NCBI GenBank assembly: GCA_036502625.1
Contig: DASXYG010000106.1
Location: 1-64,000 of the forward strand
Source: DASXYG01 sp036502625
Lineage (GTDB): Bacteria; Actinomycetota; Actinomycetes; Streptosporangiales; Streptosporangiaceae
Direction of reading: 5' to 3'
DNA length: 64,000 nt
Made by a program: the position numbers and the translations under genes. Below are positions 34,759 to 43,370 of this stretch, in pieces. Below the pieces are notes generated by a model that searched no databases, was not told where the DNA came from, and worked only from the letters and a program-made list of their open reading frames with translations. How positions within the stretch are numbered: the first letter of the stretch is position 1; every line of letters begins with the position of its first letter.

Positions 34759-36689
34759 GGGCGGGCCCCCTCGATGACGGCGCGGTTGGCGGCGCGCACC
34801 CGGTCCGCGTCGACCTTGCAGACCCGGCGGTCGTACGTGAACAGGCCGTTGACCTGGTGCTCGACGTCCTCGAACAGGTTGTAGTTGGCCGCGCTCAGCC
34901 CCTGGTCGCGTGCGTAGCCGGCGATCTCCTTCATGATCGCGACGTACCGGTCGTTGAGCGTCGCGGCGTCGGGCACCATCGCCGGCGACGTCGTGTGCCC
35001 CGGGTCCCACACGTGGCCGTCGACCGTCAGGCCGTACGCGCCGAACTCGCCGATCACCGCCGCGCGGCCGTCCGCGGTGGACGGCACGGGCGCGGGGGGC
35101 GAGAAGCCGATGTTGTGGTAGTCGAGCACGTCGCCGCCGCCCGCGTCGAGGTCCGCGGTGTCCGCGCCGCTCATCTCGTTCACGACCCGGCTCGGGTCCC
35201 AGCCCTTGACCAGGCCGGCGATCCGCGCGATGTCGTACTCGCCCCAGCCCTCGTTGAACGGGATCCACATCACGATCGACGGGTGGCCGCGGTGCTGGTC
35301 GACGATGCGGCGCAGCTCGGCCTCGAACTCCCGCTTCCCGGCCGCCGGCGGGTCCTTCGGGGTGGTGACGTTCGGCGGCTGGGTGCCGGTGGCCGTGGAC
35401 GGCATGTCCTGCCAGACGAGCTGGCCGAGCCGGTCGGCGTGGTAGTACCAGCGGTCGGACTCGACCTTGACGTGCTTGCGGATGGTGGTGAAGCCCAGCG
35501 CCTTGTTCTGCGCGATGTCGAAGATCGCCGCGTCGTCGGTCGCCGGGGTGTAGATGCCGTCCGGCCAGAAGCCCTGCTGCAGCGTGCTGAGCTGGAAGGC
35601 GAGCCGGCCGTTGAGCAGGATGTGCGGCACGCCGCCGACCTTCCGCACGGCGACCGAGCGCATGCCGAAGTAGCCGCGCACGCGGTCGCCGCCGGTGATC
35701 TCCACGTCCAGGTCGTAGAGGAACGGGTCGTCCGGCGTCCACGGGCGGATGTCGCTGATGGGCAGGCGCAGCTCGCGGTTGGCCGGGCCGGTGGCCGAGC
35801 CGACGCTCCGGCCGCCGATCCGCGCCGTCGCCCGTACGGTGACGCCCGGCGCGTCGGCGACGGCGGTCACGCGCAGCGCGCGGCCGGCGAGGTCCGGCGT
35901 GAGGTCGAGGCGCCGGATGTGCGCGGCCGGCACCGGCTCCATCCACACCGTCTGCCAGATGCCGGACGCCGGCGTGTAGTAGAGCACCTGGTCGTGCGTT
36001 CCGAACGCGGCGGCGCGCTGCTTGCCGAGCGGCTGCACACCGTCCTCGGCGGGGTCGGCCACGCCGACGACCAGCTCCTGCTCGCCGGACGCGGTGAGGG
36101 CGTCGGTGACGTCGACGGAGAACCGGTCGTAGCCACCCTGGTGGGCGCCGACGCGGGTGCCGTTGACCCACACGGTGGCCGCGTAGTCCACGGCGTCCAG
36201 GTGCAGCAGCAGCCGGTGGGACCGGCCGATCCGCCAGTCGCGCGGCACGGCGAAGCGCCTGCGGTAGAACATGTGCGTCTCGTGCCGCATGACGCCGGAC
36301 AGCGCCGACTCGACGGGGAACGGCACGAGGATCCGCTCGTCCAGGTCGCGGCCCACCGGGGGAGCGTCGCCCGCGGCCGCGGCGGCGAACTGCCACACGC
36401 CGTTCAGGTTGGCCCAGCGCGGGCGGGTCATCTGCGGCCGCGGGTACTCCGGGTGCGCGGTGTGCGCGGTCACGTCGCCGGTCCACGGGGTGGTCAGCGG
36501 CGGCGTACGCGGCGTCCATCCGGTCTCGGCCGGTTGCCCGGCGGCCGCGGCGCCCGGTACGGCCGACGCCGCCGCGCCGCGCGCCGCCGCCGGGACGACC
36601 AGGCCGGCCAGGCCGACCGCCCCCGCCGTCTTGAGGAAGTCCGCCCTGCGCATCGAACCGGTCCGCGGTGGCCGCTCGCCGTCGCCCAT
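34755..36689 (-). CDS. Tat-exported glycoside hydrolase family 2 enzyme
   Basis: A 644-residue GH2 protein. A twin-arginine signal (R14-R15 in SMRRADFLKTAG, cleavage near residue 45) is followed by the sugar-binding jelly roll (about 90-260), an Ig-like domain (about 265-355) and the TIM barrel (about 360-640). The acid/base is E480 in PFNEGWGEYD and the nucleophile E548 in IGEFGAYG. GH2 enzymes act as beta-galactosidase, glucuronidase or mannosidase; the specificity is not decided. The ATG at 36689 is chosen because GGGAG sits 6 bases before it and too close to the ATG at 36695. First gene of the operon with sulfatase and porter. A LacI-type operator lies 27 bases upstream. Confidence 0.9.
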   Translation of the reverse strand: MGDGERPPRTGSMRRADFLKTAGAVGLAGLVVPAAARGAAASAVPGAAAAGQPAETGWTPRTPPLTTPWTGDVTAHTAHPEYPRPQMTRPRWANLNGVWQFAAAAAGDAPPVGRDLDERILVPFPVESALSGVMRHETHMFYRRRFAVPRDWRIGRSHRLLLHLDAVDYAATVWVNGTRVGAHQGGYDRFSVDVTDALTASGEQELVVGVADPAEDGVQPLGKQRAAAFGTHDQVLYYTPASGIWQTVWMEPVPAAHIRRLDLTPDLAGRALRVTAVADAPGVTVRATARIGGRSVGSATGPANRELRLPISDIRPWTPDDPFLYDLDVEITGGDRVRGYFGMRSVAVRKVGGVPHILLNGRLAFQLSTLQQGFWPDGIYTPATDDAAIFDIAQNKALGFTTIRKHVKVESDRWYYHADRLGQLVWQDMPSTATGTQPPNVTTPKDPPAAGKREFEAELRRIVDQHRGHPSIVMWIPFNEGWGEYDIARIAGLVKGWDPSRVVNEMSGADTADLDAGGGDVLDYHNIGFSPPAPVPSTADGRAAVIGEFGAYGLTVDGHVWDPGHTTSPAMVPDAATLNDRYVAIMKEIAGYARDQGLSAANYNLFEDVEHQVNGLFTYDRRVCKVDADRVRAANRAVIEGARP

Positions 36690-36715
36690 CGTCATCTCCC
36701 AGAGTCGCCGACGCC

Positions 36716-36735
36716 GTCTTGTAACGTTGCAAGAC
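36716..36735. promoter_or_regulatory. LacI-type operator
   Basis: GTCTTGTAACGTTGCAAGAC is a 20-base palindrome with 9 of 10 matching pairs and a central ACGT, the usual form of a LacI/GalR-family operator (even symmetry, central CG). It lies between the GH2 operon and the divergent LacI gene. Confidence 0.75.
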
Positions 36736-36792
36736 GGACGACACACTGCACCTCGGGCCGCCGGTCCGTCAAGCACCGGCGACCGCGGCTCA

Positions 36793-36798
36793 TACGCT
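36793..36798 (+). promoter_or_regulatory. -10 element of leaderless LacI transcript
   Basis: TACGCT lies exactly 6 bases before the GTG start at 36805, and no ribosome site is present. This is the layout of actinobacterial leaderless transcripts. No clear -35 is seen. Confidence 0.5.
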
Positions 36799-36804
36799 GG
36801 ACCC

Positions 36805-37962
36805 GTGACAGATGACGCGCGCGCCGAACCCGGACCGCGTCGCCCTCCAACGGTCAAGGACGTTGCGCGGGTGGCGGGCGTCTCCGCGAGCACGGTGTCC
36901 AACGTGCTGCACGACCGCCCGTACGTGACCGCCGACAAGCGCGCCCGCGTCCAGGCGGCCATCGCGCAGCTCGGCTACCGCCCGTCGCTGGCCGGACGCC
37001 AGCTCAGGGCCGGGCGCGACGGCGCGCTCGCCCTCGCCGTGCCGGACATCCAGTCGCCGTACTTCGCCGAGCTGGCGCACGTCCTCATGGTCCAGGCGCA
37101 CGAGCGCGGCATCACGCTGTTCATCGACGAGACCACCGGCGACCTCGCGCGCGAGCGCACCATCGCCCACGGCTACCGCACACGCGGCATCACCGGGGTG
37201 ATCTTCTGCCCGGTCGCGATCCCGCTCGGCGAGCTGGAGGCGATGAAGGGCGACATCCCGACGGTGCTGCTCGGCGAGTACGTCACCGGAGGGGCGTTCG
37301 ACCACATCGCGATCGACAGCCACGCGTCCGCGGTGGACGTCGCCGAGCACCTCCTCGCGGCCGGCCGGCGCCGGTTCGCGTTCGCCGGCTACCTTCCGCC
37401 CAGCGGCGCGGGCCCGGCGTGGTCCCGCCTCAACGGCGTCCGCGACGCCCTGCGCCGCCACGGCCTCGCCCTGCCGGAGCGCGCGGTCGTACGGACACCC
37501 GCGCACTCCCGCGAGGACGGCATGCGCGCCGCCGAGCTGCTGATCGCCGGGAAGGCGCACGTCGACGCGTTCGTGGGCGCCGCCGACCTCGTCTCCGTCG
37601 GGGCGATCCGGGCGTTCAAGCAGGCCGGCGTCGCGATCCCGGAGGACGTCGCCGTCGTCGGCTGGGACGACTCGCCCGAAGGCCGCTTCACCCTGCCGGC
37701 CCTGGCCTCGGTCGCCCACCCCATGGAGCGGATCGCCATCACCGCGATCGACCTCATCGAGCGCCGCCGCTCCGACCCGGGGCTGCCGCCGCAGCACACG
37801 ATCGTCCCGTACCGCACGATCTGGCGGGAGTCGGCGGGCGCCGGGCCGCGCCGGTCATCTGGTGATGACGCCGATGACGACGTTCAAGGTGGTGGCGAGG
37901 ATGACGGTGCCGAAGACGTAGGACAGCAGGCAGTGGCGCAGCGTCACCGAGCGGATCGTTGA
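36805..37962 (+). CDS. LacI-family transcriptional regulator with C-terminal extension
   Basis: A 385-residue LacI-family repressor. The N-terminal HTH and hinge are at about residues 12-66 ('TVKDVARVAGVSASTVSNVLHDRPYVTADKRARVQ', then 'LGYRPSLAGRQLRAGRDGALAL'). The periplasmic-binding-protein-like effector domain runs to about 350, with VVGWDDSPEGRFTLPALASV. Family members are usually about 335-350 residues. Here an extra 35 residues of Gly/Asp/Gln-rich sequence follow because the frame runs antisense into the DUF1345 gene (108-base overlap). Leaderless GTG start. Divergent from the GH2/sulfatase/porter operon, with a clear operator between; it should release on binding a sugar from that pathway. 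Confidence 0.92.
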   Translation: MTDDARAEPGPRRPPTVKDVARVAGVSASTVSNVLHDRPYVTADKRARVQAAIAQLGYRPSLAGRQLRAGRDGALALAVPDIQSPYFAELAHVLMVQAHERGITLFIDETTGDLARERTIAHGYRTRGITGVIFCPVAIPLGELEAMKGDIPTVLLGEYVTGGAFDHIAIDSHASAVDVAEHLLAAGRRRFAFAGYLPPSGAGPAWSRLNGVRDALRRHGLALPERAVVRTPAHSREDGMRAAELLIAGKAHVDAFVGAADLVSVGAIRAFKQAGVAIPEDVAVVGWDDSPEGRFTLPALASVAHPMERIAITAIDLIERRRSDPGLPPQHTIVPYRTIWRESAGAGPRRSSGDDADDDVQGGGEDDGAEDVGQQAVAQRHRADR

Positions 37963-38490
37963 GCTCGACACGCTGGTGTCCGACACCTGGTACGTCATGC
38001 CGAGGTTGTAGCTGAAGTAGAAGAAGTCGCGGTACGCCGGGGGGTCGTCGGAGTTGAAGTCGATGCCGCCGGCGGGGTCGGCGTAGTAGAGGTAGGCGTA
38101 GCGGGCCGCGTACATGAGGTGGACGCCGGCCCACGACAGGAAGACGGCGGCGAACGCGGTCGCGGCCGCCGTGCGGCCGCCCGCGGACCTGCCGAGGACG
38201 AGCAGCAGCACGACGGCGACCAGCGCGCCGAGCGCGGCGCACACCACGACGAGCTCCTCCAGGTCGGGGCGGAAGTCCTCGCGGCGCGCGTTGCGGTGGG
38301 TGCTTTCGGCGTCCATCGGCCACAGGGCCAGCCACCCGGCGGCGACGAACAGCGCCGACCCCGCGGCGATTCCGGCGAGGGCGCCCACGATGCCGCCCAC
38401 CGGCAGGCCGACGGCCACGCCGACGACGATCCCGGCGCCCGCCGCGCCGGCCAGCCGGCCCAGCGCCGAGCCGGGGACCGGGGGCCTCAT
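37855..38490 (-). CDS. DUF1345 family membrane protein
   Basis: A 211-residue membrane protein with about five helices. The family signature is clear in the second half: 'AGVHLMYAARYAYLYYADP', then PPAYRDFFYFSYNLGMTYQV and 'SLRHCLLSYVFGTVILATTLNVV'-like sequence (here TLRHCLLSYVFG). DUF1345 has no established function. The ATG at 38490 follows GGAAG. An upstream in-frame TTG at 38553 is possible but has no support. The last 36 codons overlap the convergent LacI gene. Confidence 0.85.
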   Translation of the reverse strand: MRPPVPGSALGRLAGAAGAGIVVGVAVGLPVGGIVGALAGIAAGSALFVAAGWLALWPMDAESTHRNARREDFRPDLEELVVVCAALGALVAVVLLLVLGRSAGGRTAAATAFAAVFLSWAGVHLMYAARYAYLYYADPAGGIDFNSDDPPAYRDFFYFSYNLGMTYQVSDTSVSSSTIRSVTLRHCLLSYVFGTVILATTLNVVIGVITR

Positions 38491-38566
38491 CGGGGTGCTT
38501 CCGGGTTCGGGAACGTCATCGGCAGGGACATAGCCGGACGGGGTGCCCGGCAAACGGCCGGCCCGG

Positions 38567-40144
38567 TCAGTCCGCGGCGGTCCAGTGGCGGCCGTTGACG
38601 ACGGTGTCGGACGGCGTGAGGCCCGGCAGCTCCTCGGGCGGGCAGGTGGCCGGGTCGACGGGGTAGACCGCGAGGTCGGCCGGGGCGCCGGGGGTGAGCG
38701 TTCCGGTGAGGCCGCCGCCGAGGAGGGGCGCGCCCGCCCGTGTGTACAGGCGGATGGCCTCCGCGCGGGTGATCGCGTGCTCGGGGCCGAGGACGCCGGA
38801 CGGTGTGCCGCGGGTGGTCATGCCGTGGATGGCGCGCAGCGGGCTCAGCGGGCCGATGGGGTGGTCGGTGCCCGCGCTGATGTCCACGCGGTCGTCGAGC
38901 AGTTCGCGCCACGGGAACAGCGCCGCGGTGCGCTCCGGCCCCCAGGCGGCGGTCAGCGCGGGCGCGAGGCCGTCGAGCAGGGCCTGCTGCACGGTCACGG
39001 GCACGCCGAGCCGGGCCAGCGTACGGCGCTGCTCGGCGGTGATCAGGCCGCCGTGCTCGACCACGAAGCCGCCGCGCGGCAGGTCGCGTTCGGCGGCGAG
39101 GTCGGTGAGGACGCCGGCGATGGTGGCGATGGCGCGGTCACCGAACGCGTGCACGCCGACCGGCCAGCCGCGCGCCGCCGCGACGGCGCACAGCTCGGCG
39201 AGCGCGTCGCGGTCCCACAGCAGCTCGCCGCGGTAGCCGGGCCGGTCGAGGTAGTCCGCGGACAGGGCGGCGCCCTCGACACCGCCGTCGAGCCCCACCT
39301 TGAGGCCCCAGACGTCGAGCATCGCGTCGCCGGCGCCGGGGCGGATGCCCTGCCACTCCAGGTCGTCGAGGTAGCCGGTCACCGAGCCCGCGCGGCCGAT
39401 CGCCGGCGGGGCGGTGAAGATCATGGCCCGGCTGCGGACCGCGAGCCGGCCGTCGGCGTGGGCCCGCCGGTAGGCCCGCCACTCCGCCGGGGAGACGGCC
39501 GGGTCGCGCACGGCGACGAGGCCCGTCGCGGCGTACTGCCGTGACGTCTCGGCGAGCGCGGTGGCCAGGGCGTCCTGGTCCGGTTCCGGGAGCAGCGCCT
39601 GGACGGCGTGCAGCGCCGCGTCCTCGACCCGGCCGGTCAGCGCGCCGTGCTCGTCCAGCTCGGCGCCCTCGGCGCCCGGGGCGAGCCCGGCCGCGCGCAG
39701 CGCCGCCGTGTTGAGCATCCCGACGTGGCCGCCGCGCTGGACCAGCACCGGATGCCCATCGGCCGCCGCGTCGAGCTCGGTACGGGTCGGCAGCCGCCGT
39801 TCGGGCAGCGCGAGCTCGTGCCAGTCGCCGCCGGTCACCACCCAGCCGCCGTCGCCGGTGGACGCGGCCCGTACGGAGATCCGCCGCACCAGCTCGCCCA
39901 GGCCGGACGCCGTGGCCACGGGGACGCCGAGGCGGTTGCGCGCGGCGAACATCAGGTGGTTGTGGGTGTCGACGAACCCGGGCAGCACCACGCCGGGCCG
40001 GTCGATCACCTCCGCGGCGCCGGGCGCGGCGTCGTCCAGCGCGTCGCGCTCGCCGCTGACGTGCACGATGCGGCCGTCGCGCACCGCCACCGAGGTCACC
40101 GTCGTATCGGTACGCGCCCGGACCAAGAGATCAAGAGGCTCCAC
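38567..40144 (-). CDS. Amidohydrolase family 3 protein (YtcJ-like)
   Basis: A protein of about 525 residues of the amidohydrolase superfamily, subtype 3. The metal motif is DTHNHL near residue 60. Middle His residues are in VGVHAFGDRAI and VEHGGLI. The late Asp is in SAGTDHPIGPLSPL. A small beta-domain formed by both ends includes LTPGAPADLAVYPVDP and DTVVNGRHW. The family hydrolyses amide or ester bonds in diverse small molecules, and YtcJ-like members are rarely characterised. The GTG at 40144 is preferred because GGTGGAG lies 8 bases upstream; a GTG three codons earlier (40153) is possible. It stands alone behind the kinase operon, 39 bases from it. Confidence 0.85.
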   Translation of the reverse strand: MEPLDLLVRARTDTTVTSVAVRDGRIVHVSGERDALDDAAPGAAEVIDRPGVVLPGFVDTHNHLMFAARNRLGVPVATASGLGELVRRISVRAASTGDGGWVVTGGDWHELALPERRLPTRTELDAAADGHPVLVQRGGHVGMLNTAALRAAGLAPGAEGAELDEHGALTGRVEDAALHAVQALLPEPDQDALATALAETSRQYAATGLVAVRDPAVSPAEWRAYRRAHADGRLAVRSRAMIFTAPPAIGRAGSVTGYLDDLEWQGIRPGAGDAMLDVWGLKVGLDGGVEGAALSADYLDRPGYRGELLWDRDALAELCAVAAARGWPVGVHAFGDRAIATIAGVLTDLAAERDLPRGGFVVEHGGLITAEQRRTLARLGVPVTVQQALLDGLAPALTAAWGPERTAALFPWRELLDDRVDISAGTDHPIGPLSPLRAIHGMTTRGTPSGVLGPEHAITRAEAIRLYTRAGAPLLGGGLTGTLTPGAPADLAVYPVDPATCPPEELPGLTPSDTVVNGRHWTAAD

Positions 40145-40183
40145 GACGCACACTCCACCACAGATCCCGCGTACGCGCCCGCG

Positions 40184-41728
40184 TCAGGGTCCGTTCACCG
40201 GCCGGCCCGTACGGAAGGCGGCGGCGATCCAGCGGCTGATCTGGCTCGCGCCATTGCGCAGCCGGCCCACACCGCCGGGCGGCGGCGCGCCGTGCTTGTA
40301 CCAGACGTACCGGACCTGGGTCACCAGGTTGCGCGTACGGAGGATCACGACGGCGTCGAACTCCCGGTACATGCCGGCCTCGCCCTCCGCCTGGTCGAAC
40401 AGGAACGCCTCGTCGCCGACGCCGGGGAGGCGCACCGGTGCGCTGCGGGGGTCGCCGGGGTACATCGGCATGCCGCCGCCGGCCCGCCGCAGCCGGGCGA
40501 AGGCGGCGCGTGCGGGCCGCATCGGGTCCGCGGCCGGGCCCGCCTTGACCGGCACCGTGGTGATGTCCGCGCTGTGGCCGTGCAGGAGGTAGTTGCGCTC
40601 GTTCCAGCTACAGGACTGGGTGCCGGGGTGCGCGTACATGTTGAAGTAGTCGTTCGGCTCATCCGACGGGTCGCCGCCCAGGCCGGCGTGCGGGACCAGG
40701 CGGTTCATCAGGTGCACGCTGATCAGCCCGCACAGCGGCGGCACGCCCGTGTACGGCGCGGGCCCGTCGTACCGGTCTTTGCGCAGCAGGGTGAACCCGG
40801 TGACCGTGGCCGCCACCAGGCACGCCAGGACGGCGAGGGCGATCGCGACCGTACGGCCCCGGCGCCGGGCCCGCGGCTCGGCGCCGTCCTCGGGGGGCGC
40901 GGTCACGGGAGCGCCGCCGCCGGCGATCCCGGTCAGCTCGGCGCGCATCTCGGCGGCGTCCGGGCGGGCGGCCGGGTCCTTGGCCAGCAGCCGGAGCAGC
41001 GGCCCGGCCAGCGGACCGGCCAGCCGCGGCGGGGCCGGATCGTCGGCCAGCACCGCGCCCAGCATGCCCATCGGCGTCGACCTGTCGAACGGCGGACGGC
41101 CCTCCACGAGCGCGTACAGCGTGGCCCCGAGCGACCACAGGTCCGACGGCGGCGCGCCGGGCTCGCCGCGGATCCGCTCCGGCGCCATGTACGCGGGGGA
41201 GCCGACCAGCGAGCCGGGCCGGGTCAGCGGGGCGTCGCCGGCCAGGGAGGCGATGCCGAAGTCGGTCAGCACGGCGCGGCCGTCGTCGCGCAGGAACACG
41301 TTGGCGGGCTTGACGTCGCGGTGCAGGACGCCGTGCGCGTGCGCGGCGCGCAGCGCGTCCAGCATGCCGACGCCCAGCGCGGCGGCCCGGCGCGGCTCCA
41401 TCGGCCCGTCGCGCGCGACGACCTCGTCGAGCGGGCGGCCCGGGAGCAGCTCCATCACGATCCACGGCCGCCCGTCTTCGAGCACCACGTCGTGCACGGT
41501 GACGATGCCGGGATGGCGGAGCCGCGCGGCGGCCCGCGCCTCCCGCAGCGCCCGCCGTACGGCCAGGTCGCGCCCCGTCTTGCCGATGCCGCGCGGCAGG
41601 GCGAGCTCCTTGACCGCGACGTCGCGGTCCAGCTTCTCGTCGCGGGCCCGCCACACCGTGCCCATGCCGCCGCGGCCGAGCTCCCCGGACAGCCGGTAGC
41701 GCCCGGCCAGCGACCGCCCGGCGCTCAT
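40184..41728 (-). CDS. Membrane Ser/Thr protein kinase (second of twin pair)
   Basis: A 514-residue Hanks-type kinase. The glycine loop is GRGGMGTVW, the ATP lysine K40 (VAVKEL), the catalytic loop HRDVKPAN (H136-N143), DFG starts at D156, and APE is in YMAPERI. One transmembrane helix lies at about 292-314. The extracytoplasmic domain (317-514) has paired cysteines (PPLCGLI.., TQSCSWNERN) and resembles DUF3558-type modules rather than PASTA repeats. It should autophosphorylate and phosphorylate cytoplasmic targets on an external cue. The ATG overlaps the upstream kinase stop (ATGA). About 60% of kinase-domain residues look identical to that neighbour by eye. Confidence 0.93.
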   Translation of the reverse strand: MSAGRSLAGRYRLSGELGRGGMGTVWRARDEKLDRDVAVKELALPRGIGKTGRDLAVRRALREARAAARLRHPGIVTVHDVVLEDGRPWIVMELLPGRPLDEVVARDGPMEPRRAAALGVGMLDALRAAHAHGVLHRDVKPANVFLRDDGRAVLTDFGIASLAGDAPLTRPGSLVGSPAYMAPERIRGEPGAPPSDLWSLGATLYALVEGRPPFDRSTPMGMLGAVLADDPAPPRLAGPLAGPLLRLLAKDPAARPDAAEMRAELTGIAGGGAPVTAPPEDGAEPRARRRGRTVAIALAVLACLVAATVTGFTLLRKDRYDGPAPYTGVPPLCGLISVHLMNRLVPHAGLGGDPSDEPNDYFNMYAHPGTQSCSWNERNYLLHGHSADITTVPVKAGPAADPMRPARAAFARLRRAGGGMPMYPGDPRSAPVRLPGVGDEAFLFDQAEGEAGMYREFDAVVILRTRNLVTQVRYVWYKHGAPPPGGVGRLRNGASQISRWIAAAFRTGRPVNGP

Positions 41729-43311
41729 CCGCGGCCCTCCATGCGCGCGAGCGTCACGGCGATCGCCGCGGCGGCGCGGCGTGCGCGGCCCGCGGCCGCG
41801 GCCGGGCCGGTGCGCGGACCGGTCCACTGCAACTCGAGGACGACGTTGCCCTCGCGGAGGGCGACGTTCACGATGTCGTACGGCGGCGATCCGCGGTCGG
41901 TGTAGGTGACCGCCTCGTCCGCCACACCCGGCAGCGCCTTCAGGCCGGTGACGGAGATGCCCTGCACGCTGGTCTTCCGGCCGGCGTACGGCCAGGCCCA
42001 CGTGCGCTTGTCCATGGTGTTGCGCTCCGACTGCACAGTGGCGAGCAGCTCGTTCCGCTTGATCGCCATCCGGTCGCGCGCCGCCGCGAACGAGGCGGTC
42101 ACCGCGTCGGGCTTGGTGACCGACAGCATCCCGGGCACCGTCGCGGACGCCCAGTCGCACCCGCCGTACCGCCCGCCGCCGCGCCCGGTGGCGCCGTCGA
42201 GCAGGTCGCGCGCCTGCGCGGCGGTGACGAGCCGGCACGCGTACACCGCCGACGCGGGATGCGGCCCGGTCCGTACGGCGGATCCGGTGCCGCCGTACCC
42301 CCGCGCCACCAGCACACCCGCCGCCACGACCAGCACGGCGGCGACGATCCCGGCGACGAGCACCGCGCGCCGCCGCCCGGCGGGCCGCCGGATGGTGCGT
42401 ACAACGGTCCGCCCCGCCCCCGGGGTCACCGGCCCGGCGGAACCGGTCCCGGGCGCCGGGGCGGGTTGCGGGGGAGGGGGTGCGGCCAGGTCGGGGGCGT
42501 GGCCGTCCGCGACGCGGCGCAGGGCGGCCGCGGCGTCCGCGGTGGTGATGCGGGCCGCCGGGTCCCGGTCCAGCATGCGGAGGAGGACCGGGGCGAGCGG
42601 ACCGGCGCGGACGGGCGGCGGCGCGTCGCCGGTGAGGACCGCGCCGAGGGCGGCCAGCGGGGTGGCGGCGTCGTACGGGGCCCGGCCCTCGACCGCGGCG
42701 TACAGCGTGGCGCCCACCGACCACAGGTCCGACGCCGGTCCTGACGGGTCGTCGCGCAGCCGCTCGGGCGCGATGAACCCGGGCGAGCCGAGCAGCGCGC
42801 CGGCCCGGGTGAGCGCCGGGTCGCCGTCGAGCGCGGCGATGCCGAAGTCGGTGAGGACCACCCGGCCGTCGTCGGCCAGCAGCACGTTCGCGGGCTTGAC
42901 GTCGCGGTGCAGCAGCCCCTTGGTGTGCGCGGCGGCCAGCGCGTCCAGCAGCAGCGCGCCGATCGCGGCGACCCGGCGCGGCGGGAACGGGCCCTCGGCG
43001 GCCACCGCGTCGTCGAGGGAGCGGCCCTCGACCAGCTCCATGATGATCCACGGCCGCCCGTCCGGCTCCACCACGTCGTGGACGGTGACGATGCCCGGAT
43101 GGTCGAGCATGGCCGCCGCCCGCGCCTCACGGGCGGCGCGCGCGCACAGCATCGCGCGCTCGTCCGCGGGCGTGTCGTCGGCCAGCTCGATCCGCTTGAT
43201 CGCGACGTCGCGGCCGAGCAGTTCGTCGTACGCGCGCCAGACCGTGCCCATGCCGCCCGCGCCGAGCAGCCGTCCCAGCCGGTAGCGCGCGACGAGACGA
43301 CGGTCGGCCAT
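41725..43311 (-). CDS. Membrane Ser/Thr protein kinase (first of twin pair)
   Basis: A 528-residue Hanks-type kinase. The glycine loop is GAGGMGTVW, the ATP lysine K39, the catalytic loop HRDVKPAN (H135-N142), DFG starts at D155, and the activation segment ends in FIAPERL. A Pro-rich juxtamembrane linker (275-300) precedes one helix at about 316-337. The external domain (338-528) has two cysteines (YACRLVTAAQ.., YGGCDWASA) and the same general plan as its neighbour. ATG at 43311 follows GGAGCGGTG. It is first gene of the pair, translationally coupled to the second kinase, and both may sense related envelope signals. Confidence 0.93.
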   Translation of the reverse strand: MADRRLVARYRLGRLLGAGGMGTVWRAYDELLGRDVAIKRIELADDTPADERAMLCARAAREARAAAMLDHPGIVTVHDVVEPDGRPWIIMELVEGRSLDDAVAAEGPFPPRRVAAIGALLLDALAAAHTKGLLHRDVKPANVLLADDGRVVLTDFGIAALDGDPALTRAGALLGSPGFIAPERLRDDPSGPASDLWSVGATLYAAVEGRAPYDAATPLAALGAVLTGDAPPPVRAGPLAPVLLRMLDRDPAARITTADAAAALRRVADGHAPDLAAPPPPQPAPAPGTGSAGPVTPGAGRTVVRTIRRPAGRRRAVLVAGIVAAVLVVAAGVLVARGYGGTGSAVRTGPHPASAVYACRLVTAAQARDLLDGATGRGGGRYGGCDWASATVPGMLSVTKPDAVTASFAAARDRMAIKRNELLATVQSERNTMDKRTWAWPYAGRKTSVQGISVTGLKALPGVADEAVTYTDRGSPPYDIVNVALREGNVVLELQWTGPRTGPAAAAGRARRAAAAIAVTLARMEGRG

Positions 43312-43370
43312 CACCGCTCCGCGACGACGTGGATTCAAGGGGCAACGCGAAGCCTAATGGCTCCGGTCGC

